Origin: JAJYTI01 sp035302145
GTDB taxonomy: Bacteria; Bacteroidota; Bacteroidia; Flavobacteriales; Flavobacteriaceae
Assembly (NCBI GenBank): GCA_035302145.1
Contig: DATGSX010000061.1
Location: forward strand, 1 to 33,711
DNA length: 33,711 nt
Direction: 5' to 3'
Below, piece by piece: positions 1-8,425 of the stretch. Every line of letters starts with the position of its first letter. Within the stretch, counting starts at the first letter, position 1. The notes beneath the pieces are model-generated. The model had not been told where the DNA came from, searched no databases, and worked only from the letters and a program-made list of their open reading frames with translations. Both the position numbers and the translations under genes were made by a program.

Positions 1-141
1 CATAGGATCAAGTGTGTTTGCCATATCTCATCTTATTTTAAGACAAGATACTTGTTGATCCCTAAAAGTGGCACAAATCAAACCGAAATACCTGGCACTA
101 ACAGACCGAAATCACTGGCACAAATCGAACCGAAATATCCA
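1..141. mobile_element. Terminal end of an IS21-family-like insertion sequence (partial)
   Basis: Three tandem copies of a 23-26 bp unit lie at 69-92, 93-115 and 116-141. Each starts TGGCAC and carries a core of the form (A/G)ACCGAAAT. IS21-family elements have multiple terminal repeats of this kind as transposase-binding sites and end in TG...CA; the third copy ends in CA at 141, directly before sequence that reads as mscS. A small hairpin (31-35 with 39-43) lies further inside. The transposase genes (istA/istB) and the other end lie outside the window, so the family call rests only on repeat architecture and the recalled look of Bacteroidota IS21 ends. Confidence 0.55.
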
Positions 142-287
142 CCGATCAAGCTTTTTATCTTGAAACACAAAGTCAGGCAATAGTACTTATTAAAAAAGCT
201 TTTGATGAAAAAGGTATTACTATCCCATATCCTATTCGAACACTAGATTTTCCAACAGAAGCAGAACTAATGGTAGAGAAAAATTAA
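142..287 (+). pseudogene. 3' fragment of a small-conductance mechanosensitive channel gene (MscS family)
   Basis: From 144 an open frame encodes about 48 residues to TAA at 285-287. It includes QSQAIVLIKKAFDEKGI followed by PYPIRTLDF, the typical end of the MscS cytoplasmic C-terminal domain. The frame stays open into the IS-like repeats but loses all MscS similarity there, so the gene appears to have been cut by the insertion at about 141/142. The 5' part is not in the window. If it lies intact on the far side of the element the gene is disrupted; if not, this is a deletion remnant. MscS channels release solutes during hypo-osmotic shock. Confidence 0.7.
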
Positions 288-610
288 TGATTATCCTAAA
301 TATCGCTTAGGAAAATTGATTTATTTGGCTGGAATCTAGACTTTATAATATTTAACAAATCTTATTTTTTTAAGGTTTAAGTACTAAACCTTTTATTCGA
401 CACATTGCAAAAGCAGTCTTCTTATTAATGATATTAAAATATTTATATTTCTTTATATGGTGGTCTGATAAGGTGTAATGTACGTATTGTTTCAAGCATA
501 ATCTTTATTATATTGTAAGTTTAGGAAAGAGGGTTGATTAAGTTTTTTCTAAATAGCAGATTAATTATCAATCCTAAAATAAATAACACAACAAGTAATA
601 TAGTAAGAAA
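288..610. other. 323-bp intergenic region between the mscS remnant and the ATP-sulfurylase-like gene
   Basis: No credible ORF is seen. It contains two hairpins: a short one (TCCTAA at 294-299 with TTAGGA at 307-312) just after the mscS stop, and the stronger one listed separately at 372-397. No clear TAnnTTTG promoter box was found ahead of the start at 611, so the promoter of that gene is not identified. Confidence 0.5.
372..397 (+). terminator. Hairpin, possible rho-independent terminator
   Basis: AAGGTTTA (372-379) pairs perfectly with TAAACCTT (385-392) across the 5-nt loop AGTAC, and is followed by a short T-rich stretch to 397. The stem is AT-rich and the T-run is short and interrupted, so termination may be weak. 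It could end transcription coming from mscS or from the insertion sequence. Confidence 0.35.
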
Positions 611-2347
611 ATGAGTGATATAACTAGAGTTATCAAAGAAGGAGAGTTTGCAGATTATCCGCAACAACCACATGGAGGTAAATTAGTTGACGCCGTATTA
701 AAAGATAAAGAGCTTGAAGATGCGTTGAAAAGAGTGGCAGATTTACCTGCTATTATGATCGATATGGAAGCGGTGATTACCGTGGAAATGATTGCTACAG
801 GCGTGCTATCCCCAAACGATGGGTTTATGGACGAAGCGAATTATAAGTCTGTATTGAGTAAAGGTCGATTAACTAATGGACTTATTTGGCCTGTACCCTT
901 GAGTTTTGCACCTACTGGAGATAGAAATAAACTTGTAGTAGATTCCCTTTCTGTTGGCGATGAAGTAGCTTTAATCGATGAAGGTAAAAATCCAATTGCT
1001 ATTCTTACTCTAAATGATATTTTTTCATACGATAGAGAAGATCGGGCTGAAAAACTATTTGGAACTACCGATAGAGATCACCCTGGTGTCGATGCTATTT
1101 ATCGTCGCATGGGCGATACCGCTTTAGGTGGTCCAATTAAACTATTAAGTCGAGTAGATTGGGGACCATTCGAGAAACTTCGATTAGAGCCAAAAGATAC
1201 ATGGAGGAAGTTTTATGATGAGAAAAAAATGCGTTCTGTTGCTGGATTTATTACAGGTGCCAACCCATTGCATAGAGGACATGAGTATATTCATAAGAAT
1301 GCGCTAGAAGAAGTCGATGGATTGCTGATTCAGCCACTTGTAGAGATGGCTAAGCGTGAATATACACGTCATGAGTTCCGAATGCTGGCCTATAGAAGTG
1401 TTTTAGATACCTATTATCCTAAAGGACGTTCTATTCTTTCGCCTTTAAGAGTAACCTATATTTTTGCTGGTCCTAGGGAAACGGTTCTTCATGCTTTGAT
1501 TATGAAAAACTACGGATGTACCCATGCACTAATTGGGCGAGATCATGCTGGAATAGGGGAGTTCTATGATAAATATGCGAGTCATACTATATTTGATGAG
1601 TTTGAACCTAAGGAATTAGGTATTGATATTCGATTGTTCCATGAAGTATTTTATTGTACTCGCTGCAGCAGTCCAGCATCTAGTCAGACATGTCCGCATG
1701 ATGAAAGATACCGAATCAACATTTCTGGTACAGGGATTAGAGAAATGTTGCGTCATGGAATTATGCCACCAAAGGAAATTGTTCGACCTGAATCGGCTAG
1801 AATTGCCCTGCAAGGAATTCAACCAAAAGGATTGGACGGAAATAAAAAATCCATTTCGCCAGTTGGGAAAACAATCAATGCCATGTTCCCATTCTATTTA
1901 GAGCGAAATGCTTTAGGAGGTAGAAAACGTGACAAACCTTTATCTATAGAAGATTTAGATAATAGGAGCTTAGAGTTAGTCAATATTGATGTTCGCCTAA
2001 ATGCTGATCGTATTTATCAAGAAATTTATAATGAATATAGTAGCATTGGCGATATCAATCGAAACTTGCAACCTACATGGGTCACTGAAGCTCGAGAGGC
2101 CATTCATTCACAACAAGAAATGGTGGTCGAGGATCTAAAGGAAAAAGTAGAACAAGCTTCAGAGATTGCTTCCGACGAGTTTATGTATCAAGATAAGGAT
2201 GAAGCAAGCCGTGAGTTAGAGGTGGCTAAAAAAATATTAGAAGACATACCAATCCCTATTCACACGAAGAATTTGGCCTATCGTACTTGGAATTTATTAC
2301 CATATCATCGTTACAGAGGTAGTGATGAGCCGAAGAAGGAAGAGTAA
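611..2347 (+). CDS. ATP-sulfurylase-family protein (sulfate adenylyltransferase-like) with altered sulfate-site motifs
   Basis: 578 residues. The N-terminal part (about 1-190) matches the PUA-like domain of single-chain ATP sulfurylases and the catalytic nucleotidyltransferase domain follows (about 200-400). Nucleotide-binding motifs are intact: NPLHRGH (218-224) and GRDHAG (309-314). The Cys/His cluster typical of many bacterial and archaeal family members is also present (C349, C352, C361, H363), as is the SGTGIREMLRHG segment (372-383). The QTRNP motif, whose Gln and Arg contact sulfate and ATP in characterised enzymes, reads TGANP here. The following HPLVG.TK.GD-type loop reads QPLVEMAKREY (241-251). 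Residues from about 405 form a C-terminal extension, partly charged and helical in appearance, that I do not recognise. No cysD/N/C/H/I or sulfate transporter gene is adjacent. It may be a true sulfurylase of a divergent subfamily or an adenylyltransferase acting on another anion. Confidence 0.8.
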   Translation: MSDITRVIKEGEFADYPQQPHGGKLVDAVLKDKELEDALKRVADLPAIMIDMEAVITVEMIATGVLSPNDGFMDEANYKSVLSKGRLTNGLIWPVPLSFAPTGDRNKLVVDSLSVGDEVALIDEGKNPIAILTLNDIFSYDREDRAEKLFGTTDRDHPGVDAIYRRMGDTALGGPIKLLSRVDWGPFEKLRLEPKDTWRKFYDEKKMRSVAGFITGANPLHRGHEYIHKNALEEVDGLLIQPLVEMAKREYTRHEFRMLAYRSVLDTYYPKGRSILSPLRVTYIFAGPRETVLHALIMKNYGCTHALIGRDHAGIGEFYDKYASHTIFDEFEPKELGIDIRLFHEVFYCTRCSSPASSQTCPHDERYRINISGTGIREMLRHGIMPPKEIVRPESARIALQGIQPKGLDGNKKSISPVGKTINAMFPFYLERNALGGRKRDKPLSIEDLDNRSLELVNIDVRLNADRIYQEIYNEYSSIGDINRNLQPTWVTEAREAIHSQQEMVVEDLKEKVEQASEIASDEFMYQDKDEASRELEVAKKILEDIPIPIHTKNLAYRTWNLLPYHRYRGSDEPKKEE

Positions 2348-2371
2348 TAGTTTTAGATAGTACGAAGTTTT

Positions 2372-2485
2372 ATGGGGAATATGAATTGGATTCTAGGAGT
2401 AGTAATAATCTTAATCTTACTTTTTCTTATAAGTAATTATAGGAAAAAGTATTTTTATCATTCACTATCCTGCATATCAAAATAG
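2372..2485 (+). CDS. Possible 37-residue single-pass membrane peptide
   Basis: ATG at 2372 and TAG at 2483-2485 enclose 37 codons, 24 bp after the ATP-sulfurylase-like stop. A short polar start (MGNMN) is followed by a continuous hydrophobic stretch (WILGVVIILILLFLI) and a basic SNYRKKYFYH segment, the profile of a small membrane protein with its C-terminus in the cytoplasm. There is no homology support, and AT-rich DNA readily yields hydrophobic short ORFs, so this is a candidate only. Confidence 0.3.
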   Translation: MGNMNWILGVVIILILLFLISNYRKKYFYHSLSCISK

Positions 2486-2615
2486 TGCAAAATAGATTTG
2501 TCTAACTGATTTTATTCTATTGGCAACAAAGAGAGGGTTACTTAGGATTGTGTATTGTTCTTCTTGTTATTTGCTGTTAATCTTAGTATTATAGCTTATT
2601 GAAATTAAGGTAGTG

Positions 2616-2623
2616 TATCTTTG
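2616..2623 (+). promoter_or_regulatory. Bacteroidota -7 promoter box (TATCTTTG) for the DUF4175 gene
   Basis: TATCTTTG fits the TAnnTTTG consensus used by the Bacteroidota primary sigma factor. Only four bases separate it from the ATG at 2628, so the transcript would begin at or almost at the start codon. A GTG at 2613 could extend the ORF by five codons, but that start would lie upstream of this box, which argues for ATG 2628. No good -33 TTTG was found at the usual distance. Confidence 0.55.
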
Positions 2624-2627
2624 TTCT

Positions 2628-5600
2628 ATGCAAAACAAATCTGAATTAATCCAGAAGTTAGAAGCCTTTATTCGAAAATATCATATGAATGATATTTTAC
2701 GAGGCGCTATTTTATTTCTAAGCATTGGACTACTTTATCTATTACTTCTATTATTAATAGAATACTTTTTTTGGCTACCAACTATTGGTAGAAAAGTCTT
2801 GTTTTGGTCTATTATAGTAGTAGAACTTGCCTTGTTATATAGATGGATTCTTATTCCTTTGAGTAAACTTCTAAAGCTTAGGGAAGGATTATCTTATGAG
2901 AAGGCAGCTAGAATAATTGGAAGTCACTTTCCTGAAGTGTCAGATAAACTGCTGAATACCTTGCAGTTGCAGCAGTCAGGTGAGTCTTCGGAATTGCTTT
3001 TTGCAAGTATTGAACAGAAGATGGATGAAATGAAAACTATTTCTTTCCCAAAAGCTGTATCCTTTGCAAGTAATAAGAAATATTTACCCTATTTCGTTCT
3101 TCCTATATTAGTTTTTGTTTTAAGCTTTTTTATAGCCGATGCCAATTGGTTTGGAAGTAGTTATAATCGCGTAGCTAATTACAATGTAGCCTATACGCCA
3201 CCTGCACCATATAGCTTTCATATTTTAAATGATTCTTTAACGGTGGTGCAAAATGAGCCTTTTGATTTAGCTTTTACCATAATTGGAAATAGAATACCAG
3301 AAGAGGTTAAGTTAGAGATAGGTGAGGAATCTTATTTTTTACAAGAAGATGATAAAGGAGTTTATCGTTATTCCATTGCTTCTAATATAGCAGATTTGCC
3401 ATTCGCAATAATAGGCAACAATAAGGTACGCGAAGAATTTGTTTTAAAAGTGCTGCCAAGGCCTTTTATTCAGAATATGGAGTTATCTATTCAGCCACCA
3501 GCACACACTAGAATAAAGCCTTCTAAAATGCGTGGAAGTGGTGCTGCTGAAGTGCCTGAAGGATCTAAAGTTACATGGAATATAGAAACCTCTCAATCAG
3601 ATCGACTAAGAATGGTATTGCAGGATTCTGTGTACAATTTTAATTTTGAAAAGGATTTCTATGTTTATACCCAACAAATCCTTCAGCCTTTTGACTATAG
3701 TTTAGAGGCTGTCAATAATCAGTCTAATCAAAAAGAGACGATGCATTTTCGAATGCAAATAATAAAAGATGCTTATCCTACCATAAATGTTCAGCAAAAA
3801 CAGGACGATATAGAGCCAACTTTATATCAATTTTCTGGATCTGCCGAGGATGATTATGGTTTACGTAGCTTAATCTTTGTTATTTATCCATCTGCTAATC
3901 CAGCAGCGAAAGAAATTTTTGACATCCCCTTATCAGGTAATTCTTTTGAAGAATTTCAATTTAACTTCGACACTCGAGAATATATTCAAGAACAAGGTAA
4001 CTATGTTTATTATTTTGAGGTTTCTGATAATGATGCTGTAAATAGCTATAAGATTACCCGCTCGGATATGGGTACAATAGAAGCCCTTTCGTCCGATGCT
4101 ATTAAGGATTCGCAATTAGATTTTCAAAAAGATAAATTGCAAAACTTATCTGAGAATATGCAAAAATGGATGGAAGAGAATGCGGATTTAGAAGAATTAG
4201 AAAATTTAGAAAGAACCGACGAGAATCTACGTTGGGAAGATATTCAAAAAATGAACGCTTTTCGCAAGCAAGAACAATATTCCTTGGAATCTCTAGAAAA
4301 GATTACAGAAGATTTAAAGGAAAGCTTAGATAAAATGGAGGCTAGTCCATCGTCGCAAGAAGAAAAGGAACAGCTTCAAGAACGAATGGATGAACAGTTA
4401 CAAGAATTAGCTAAGAATCAAGAGTTGCTTGATAAGTTGGAAGAGCTTCAGTCTAAAATTTCAAATGAAGAGTTAGTAAAGGAAATAGAAGAGTACAAGC
4501 AGGAAAAGAAAATTCAAGAAAAGAACCTTAATCAGTTATTGGAGCTTACCAAACGTTTCTATGTTTCTGAGAAAAATAAAAAACTAGCTGCCGATTTGAT
4601 GGAGTTAGGAAAAAAGCAAGAAGAGCTATCTGAAAAAGATGGGGAGGAAGTTAAAGCGGAGCAAGAAAAACTTCAAGAACAATTTGATCGTTTTAAAGAT
4701 GAGATGGATAATCTCATGAAAGAGAATCAAGAGTTGCTAAAACCTTTTTCTCTTCATCAAGATAAATCTACCGAAGAACGAATTTCCGAAGACCAACAAG
4801 AGGCTTTAGATAAACTTGAGGAAGGTTCCACCGAGGAAAGCAAGCCTTCGCAACAAGGAGCTGGACAAAAAATGCAACAATTAGCCGAAGCTATGCAACA
4901 GCAGCAAATGCAAGGAGGAATGGAGTCTATTGCTGAAGATGCTGCAGTTTTACGTCAGATACTCGATAATTTGGTACGTTTTTCATTTTCACAAGAAGAA
5001 CTATTAGATGTATTTAAACAAATAGCTTTTAGCAACCCTAATTACGGCAACCACCTTACTAGTCAACATGATTTAAAACAAAACTTTAGACACGTTAATG
5101 ACAGTCTTTTTGCTCTATCTCTACGTCAACCAAGTATGGGTCGGCAAATACATCAATTAACTACAGAAATAAATGACCATATAGATGTTGCTTTAGATGA
5201 TTTAGCTCAAAACAGAATGCCAAATGGTATTACACAGCAACAATATGCTTTAAGTGGAGCAAATGAACTCGCAGTCATGTTAAGCGACATTCTAGAAAAC
5301 ATGCAAATGCAAATGCAATCATCTAGTGGGCAGGGCGAAGGTTCAGATTTCCAACTTTCGGATATAATTGAACAACAGGAGAGTTTAATGGATGGTGAAG
5401 GAGAGGATGAAGGGGAGGCAGGTGATAATGAAGGTGATCAAGGTGATGGAGAGGACGGATCTGAGGGTGATGTTCCTTCAGGGGAACAATCCGGTAGTTC
5501 AGAAGGAGGTGATAATGGTAACCAGCAGGGTGAGGGAGATTCTTATATGGATATGGAGGGAGAGGATGGTAGTTTCTATGAAATCTATAAACAACAGCAA

Positions 5601-5963
5601 CAACTTAAAATGCAACTGGAGGATTATCTTTTACAGCATGGTTTAGATGGAAAAGAAGCACAAAGTATATTAGAGGAAATGGATGCTGTATCCTTAAAGC
5701 TTTTGGAGCAAGGTTCATCGGATAGCTCTCGTCGACAGATGCAGCAAATATTACACAAGTTATTAGAGTTAGAGAAAGCTGCTTTACAACAAGAAGAGGA
5801 CGAGGAGCGTAAAGCAAATACTAACTTAAATAATTTCCCTGGTTCGATGAGTGAGTTGCAATTAACCCCTAAAGAAAAGCTGCCTGCTACAGAGGTATTG
5901 AATAGAGAATCTTTGCATCTTACGCCATATTTCCGTCGTAAAGTTCAAGAGTATTTCAATTAA
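2628..5963 (+). CDS. DUF4175 family membrane protein
   Basis: About 1111 residues from ATG 2628. Membrane segments lie at about 25-45, 57-77 and 152-171, followed by a large, presumably periplasmic region. Residues about 200-490 look beta-rich. From about 497 to 770 there is a long Glu/Gln/Lys-rich coiled coil (repeated LEEL, KEQLQE and QQQMQ types). Residues about 897-985 form a very acidic Gly/Glu/Asp/Ser low-complexity stretch, and a helical Q-rich C-terminus ends in YFRRKVQEYFN. This architecture fits the large Bacteroidota DUF4175 proteins, whose function is unknown as far as I know. The order DUF4175 - ybeY - mnmG is, from memory, common in Bacteroidota. The start choice is discussed under the promoter at 2616-2623. 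Confidence 0.8.
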   Translation: MQNKSELIQKLEAFIRKYHMNDILRGAILFLSIGLLYLLLLLLIEYFFWLPTIGRKVLFWSIIVVELALLYRWILIPLSKLLKLREGLSYEKAARIIGSHFPEVSDKLLNTLQLQQSGESSELLFASIEQKMDEMKTISFPKAVSFASNKKYLPYFVLPILVFVLSFFIADANWFGSSYNRVANYNVAYTPPAPYSFHILNDSLTVVQNEPFDLAFTIIGNRIPEEVKLEIGEESYFLQEDDKGVYRYSIASNIADLPFAIIGNNKVREEFVLKVLPRPFIQNMELSIQPPAHTRIKPSKMRGSGAAEVPEGSKVTWNIETSQSDRLRMVLQDSVYNFNFEKDFYVYTQQILQPFDYSLEAVNNQSNQKETMHFRMQIIKDAYPTINVQQKQDDIEPTLYQFSGSAEDDYGLRSLIFVIYPSANPAAKEIFDIPLSGNSFEEFQFNFDTREYIQEQGNYVYYFEVSDNDAVNSYKITRSDMGTIEALSSDAIKDSQLDFQKDKLQNLSENMQKWMEENADLEELENLERTDENLRWEDIQKMNAFRKQEQYSLESLEKITEDLKESLDKMEASPSSQEEKEQLQERMDEQLQELAKNQELLDKLEELQSKISNEELVKEIEEYKQEKKIQEKNLNQLLELTKRFYVSEKNKKLAADLMELGKKQEELSEKDGEEVKAEQEKLQEQFDRFKDEMDNLMKENQELLKPFSLHQDKSTEERISEDQQEALDKLEEGSTEESKPSQQGAGQKMQQLAEAMQQQQMQGGMESIAEDAAVLRQILDNLVRFSFSQEELLDVFKQIAFSNPNYGNHLTSQHDLKQNFRHVNDSLFALSLRQPSMGRQIHQLTTEINDHIDVALDDLAQNRMPNGITQQQYALSGANELAVMLSDILENMQMQMQSSSGQGEGSDFQLSDIIEQQESLMDGEGEDEGEAGDNEGDQGDGEDGSEGDVPSGEQSGSSEGGDNGNQQGEGDSYMDMEGEDGSFYEIYKQQQQLKMQLEDYLLQHGLDGKEAQSILEEMDAVSLKLLEQGSSDSSRRQMQQILHKLLELEKAALQQEEDEERKANTNLNNFPGSMSELQLTPKEKLPATEVLNRESLHLTPYFRRKVQEYFN

Positions 5964-6047
5964 ATCTACAATTAGTTTATTCGAATTTTAGTTTTCTTTA
6001 TTTAGTCTAATGTATTTTATTTAACATAGATTCTTACTTGTATTTTT

Positions 6048-6055
6048 TATTTTTG
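6048..6055 (+). promoter_or_regulatory. Candidate -7 promoter box (TATTTTTG) upstream of ybeY
   Basis: TATTTTTG fits TAnnTTTG and lies 34 bases before the ybeY ATG at 6090, in the 126-bp gap after the DUF4175 gene. It sits in a very T-rich tract, which raises the chance of a random match. It would drive ybeY - mnmG - methyltransferase. Confidence 0.4.
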
Positions 6056-6089
6056 CAAAAAATATAAAACCCGTTTCAAAATACTATTT

Positions 6090-6503
6090 ATGCTTAACTA
6101 CGCTAGTCAAAATGATTTCTTATTAAGTGATGAAGAGGAGGTTAGTCTATGGATTAAAAATGTAGTTAATGAAGAAGAATTTGAGTTAGGTGATTTGTCT
6201 TACGTGTTTTGTTCAGATGACTTTTTACATAAAATGAATCTTGAGTATTTAGATCATGATACACTTACAGATATAATTACTTTTGATTACCGACAAGGAA
6301 AATTAATCAACGGGGAAATATATATATCAACCGATAGAGTAGAGGAAAACGCAACTAAATATCGAGTTTCTTTCGAGGACGAATTACATCGGGTAATGAT
6401 ACATGGTGTTTTGCATATTTGCGGATACAATGATTTAACGGAATCTGAACAAAAACAGATGCGCTCTAAAGAAAATTGGGCTCTTTCTCTACGTGAATTT
6501 TAA
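6090..6503 (+). CDS. ybeY: Endoribonuclease YbeY (rRNA maturation factor)
   Basis: 137 residues, the short form usual in Bacteroidota. YbeY is a metal-dependent RNase involved in 16S rRNA 3'-end maturation and ribosome quality control. The family core TDIITFDY (60-67) and GEIYIS (75-80) is present. The metal motif reads HGVLHICGYND (105-115): His105 and His109 are kept, and the third ligand position is occupied by Asp115 or a neighbour rather than the His of the E. coli enzyme, which is the normal Bacteroidota version. It is followed by mnmG after 41 bp that contain a parS-like palindrome, so the two are probably co-transcribed. Confidence 0.93.
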   Translation: MLNYASQNDFLLSDEEEVSLWIKNVVNEEEFELGDLSYVFCSDDFLHKMNLEYLDHDTLTDIITFDYRQGKLINGEIYISTDRVEENATKYRVSFEDELHRVMIHGVLHICGYNDLTESEQKQMRSKENWALSLREF

Positions 6504-6517
6504 AATGAATTATTAAT

Positions 6518-6533
6518 TGTTCCACGTGGAACA
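6518..6533. promoter_or_regulatory. parS: parS-like ParB/Spo0J binding site, perfect 16-bp palindrome
   Basis: TGTTCCACGTGGAACA is a perfect inverted repeat. It differs by one base from the classical parS consensus TGTTNCACGTGAAACA. It lies in the short ybeY-mnmG spacer, where it does not disturb either gene. A second site (8427-8442) lies on the other side of mnmG, 1909 bp away centre to centre, so chance is an unlikely explanation. parS sites load ParB/CTP clamps for chromosome segregation. Confidence 0.8.
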
Positions 6534-6544
6534 AAACTTTAGAT

Positions 6545-8416
6545 ATGTTCAATAAAGAATATGATGTTATTGTTGTAGGAGGTGGTCATGCGGGTTCAGA
6601 GGCTGCAGCAGCAGCTGCAAACTTAGGTTCTTCTACCTTGCTTGTCACCATGAATTTACAGAACATTGCACAAATGTCTTGCAATCCTGCTATGGGAGGT
6701 ATTGCTAAGGGGCAAATTATACGTGAAATAGATGCTCTTGGGGGATACAGTGGTATCGTTAGCGATAAAACTGCTATTCAGTTTAAAATGCTTAACATGT
6801 CCAAGGGACCTGCAATGTGGAGTCCAAGGGTGCAAAGTGATAGAATGCGTTTTGCTGAAACCTATCGTTTAATGTTAGAGCAAACCCCTAATCTAGACTT
6901 TTACCAAGAAATGGTTTCTGGTCTGTTGGTGGAGGGTGATAGAATTGTTGGAGTAAGAACCCAAATGGGCCTAGAAATTAAGGCTAAAAAAGTAATTCTT
7001 ACTAATGGAACATTTCTTAATGGATTAATTCATATTGGAGAAAAACAATTTGGTGGTGGTCGTTCTGGTGAATCTGCTTCTACTGGTATTACTGCAGATT
7101 TAGTTTCTTTAGGATTTGAAGCTGGAAGAATGAAAACAGGAACACCACCTAGAGTAGATGGTAGGTCATTGGATTTTTCAAAGATGATTGAGCAACCTGG
7201 CGATGAGGTAACAAAAAAGTTTTCTTATTCTTCCAAAACTAAATCGATTACTGAGCAGCGTAGTTGCTATATGACGTATACTAGTCCAGAGGTACATAAT
7301 TTATTAAAAGAAGGGTTTGATAGATCGCCTATGTTTAATGGTGCTATTAAAAGTTTAGGACCTCGATATTGTCCTTCAATAGAGGATAAAATTAATCGAT
7401 TTGCTGATAAGGAGCGTCATCAAATTTTTGTAGAACCTGAGGGATGGAATACTGTAGAGTATTATGTTAATGGCTTTTCTACCTCTTTACCTGAAGATAT
7501 TCAATTTGAAGCTTTGCGTAAAGTACAAGGTTTTGAGAATGTAAAATTCTTTAGAGCTGGCTATGCTATTGAATACGATTATTTTCCACCTACGCAGCTT
7601 CAGTACACTTTAGAAACTAAACTTGTTTCTGGACTATATTTCGCTGGACAAATTAATGGTACTACTGGTTATGAGGAAGCAGCTTGTCAAGGTTTAATGG
7701 CTGGAATTAATGCGCATTTAGCTATACATGAAAAAGATCCGTTTATACTAAAACGAAACGAGGCGTATATTGGGGTTCTTATTGATGATCTTATAACCAA
7801 GGGTACAGATGAGCCTTATAGAATGTTTACTTCTAGGGCAGAATATAGAACCTTGTTAAGACAAGATAATGCCGATTTCCGACTCACCCCTAAGTCTCAT
7901 GCTATTGGGTTGGCTTCAGATGAAAGAATGCGAACAATGGAAAAGAAGAAAGAGGAGTTTGAAAATTTCGTTTCTTTTTTCGAAGATACAAGTGCAACGC
8001 CTGAGGAGATAAATCCAATTTTTGAGGAAAAGAATTCAGCTTTAGTTAACCAAAGTGATAAGATGTTTAAGTTCTTTTCTAGACCTAACATCACTATGGA
8101 TGATATGCGTAAAATATCCTCTGTTGATAAATATGTTCTCGAGAATGATTTAGATCAAGAGGTGTTGGAACAAACGGAAATACATGTAAAGTATTCTGGG
8201 TATATTCAAAAGGAGAAAAATAATGCTGACAAACTGAATAGGTTAGAGGGAATTAAAATTCCAGACAATTTCAATTATGATGAAATGAAGTCTATTTCTT
8301 TTGAAGCTCGCGAGAAATTAAAGGAAATTAGGCCTAGTACTTTATCACAAGCATCGCGAATTAGTGGTGTGTCGCCTAATGATATCTCGGTATTATTAGT
8401 CTATATGGGTAGATAA
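6545..8416 (+). CDS. mnmG: tRNA uridine-5-carboxymethylaminomethyl(34) synthesis enzyme MnmG (GidA)
   Basis: 623 residues, the normal length. MnmG acts with the GTPase MnmE to install the (carboxymethyl)aminomethyl group on U34 of tRNAs that read A/G-ending codons, using FAD and methylene-THF. The FAD-binding GGGHAG (12-17), the MSCNPAMGGIAKG signature (44-56), GPRYCPSIEDKI (near 272-283) and the AGQINGTTGYEEAA segment are intact, as is the C-terminal MnmE-interacting region. mnmE is not in the window. Both flanks carry parS-like sites. mnmG (gidA) lies close to oriC and parAB in many bacteria, but no parAB or dnaA is seen here. Confidence 0.97.
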   Translation: MFNKEYDVIVVGGGHAGSEAAAAAANLGSSTLLVTMNLQNIAQMSCNPAMGGIAKGQIIREIDALGGYSGIVSDKTAIQFKMLNMSKGPAMWSPRVQSDRMRFAETYRLMLEQTPNLDFYQEMVSGLLVEGDRIVGVRTQMGLEIKAKKVILTNGTFLNGLIHIGEKQFGGGRSGESASTGITADLVSLGFEAGRMKTGTPPRVDGRSLDFSKMIEQPGDEVTKKFSYSSKTKSITEQRSCYMTYTSPEVHNLLKEGFDRSPMFNGAIKSLGPRYCPSIEDKINRFADKERHQIFVEPEGWNTVEYYVNGFSTSLPEDIQFEALRKVQGFENVKFFRAGYAIEYDYFPPTQLQYTLETKLVSGLYFAGQINGTTGYEEAACQGLMAGINAHLAIHEKDPFILKRNEAYIGVLIDDLITKGTDEPYRMFTSRAEYRTLLRQDNADFRLTPKSHAIGLASDERMRTMEKKKEEFENFVSFFEDTSATPEEINPIFEEKNSALVNQSDKMFKFFSRPNITMDDMRKISSVDKYVLENDLDQEVLEQTEIHVKYSGYIQKEKNNADKLNRLEGIKIPDNFNYDEMKSISFEAREKLKEIRPSTLSQASRISGVSPNDISVLLVYMGR

Positions 8417-8425
8417 TATTCTAAA

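Noticed and set aside
5392..5646. 84-codon plus-strand ORF within the DUF4175 gene
   Set aside because: Alternate frame of the GGTGAA-rich low-complexity tract; composition explained by the main frame.
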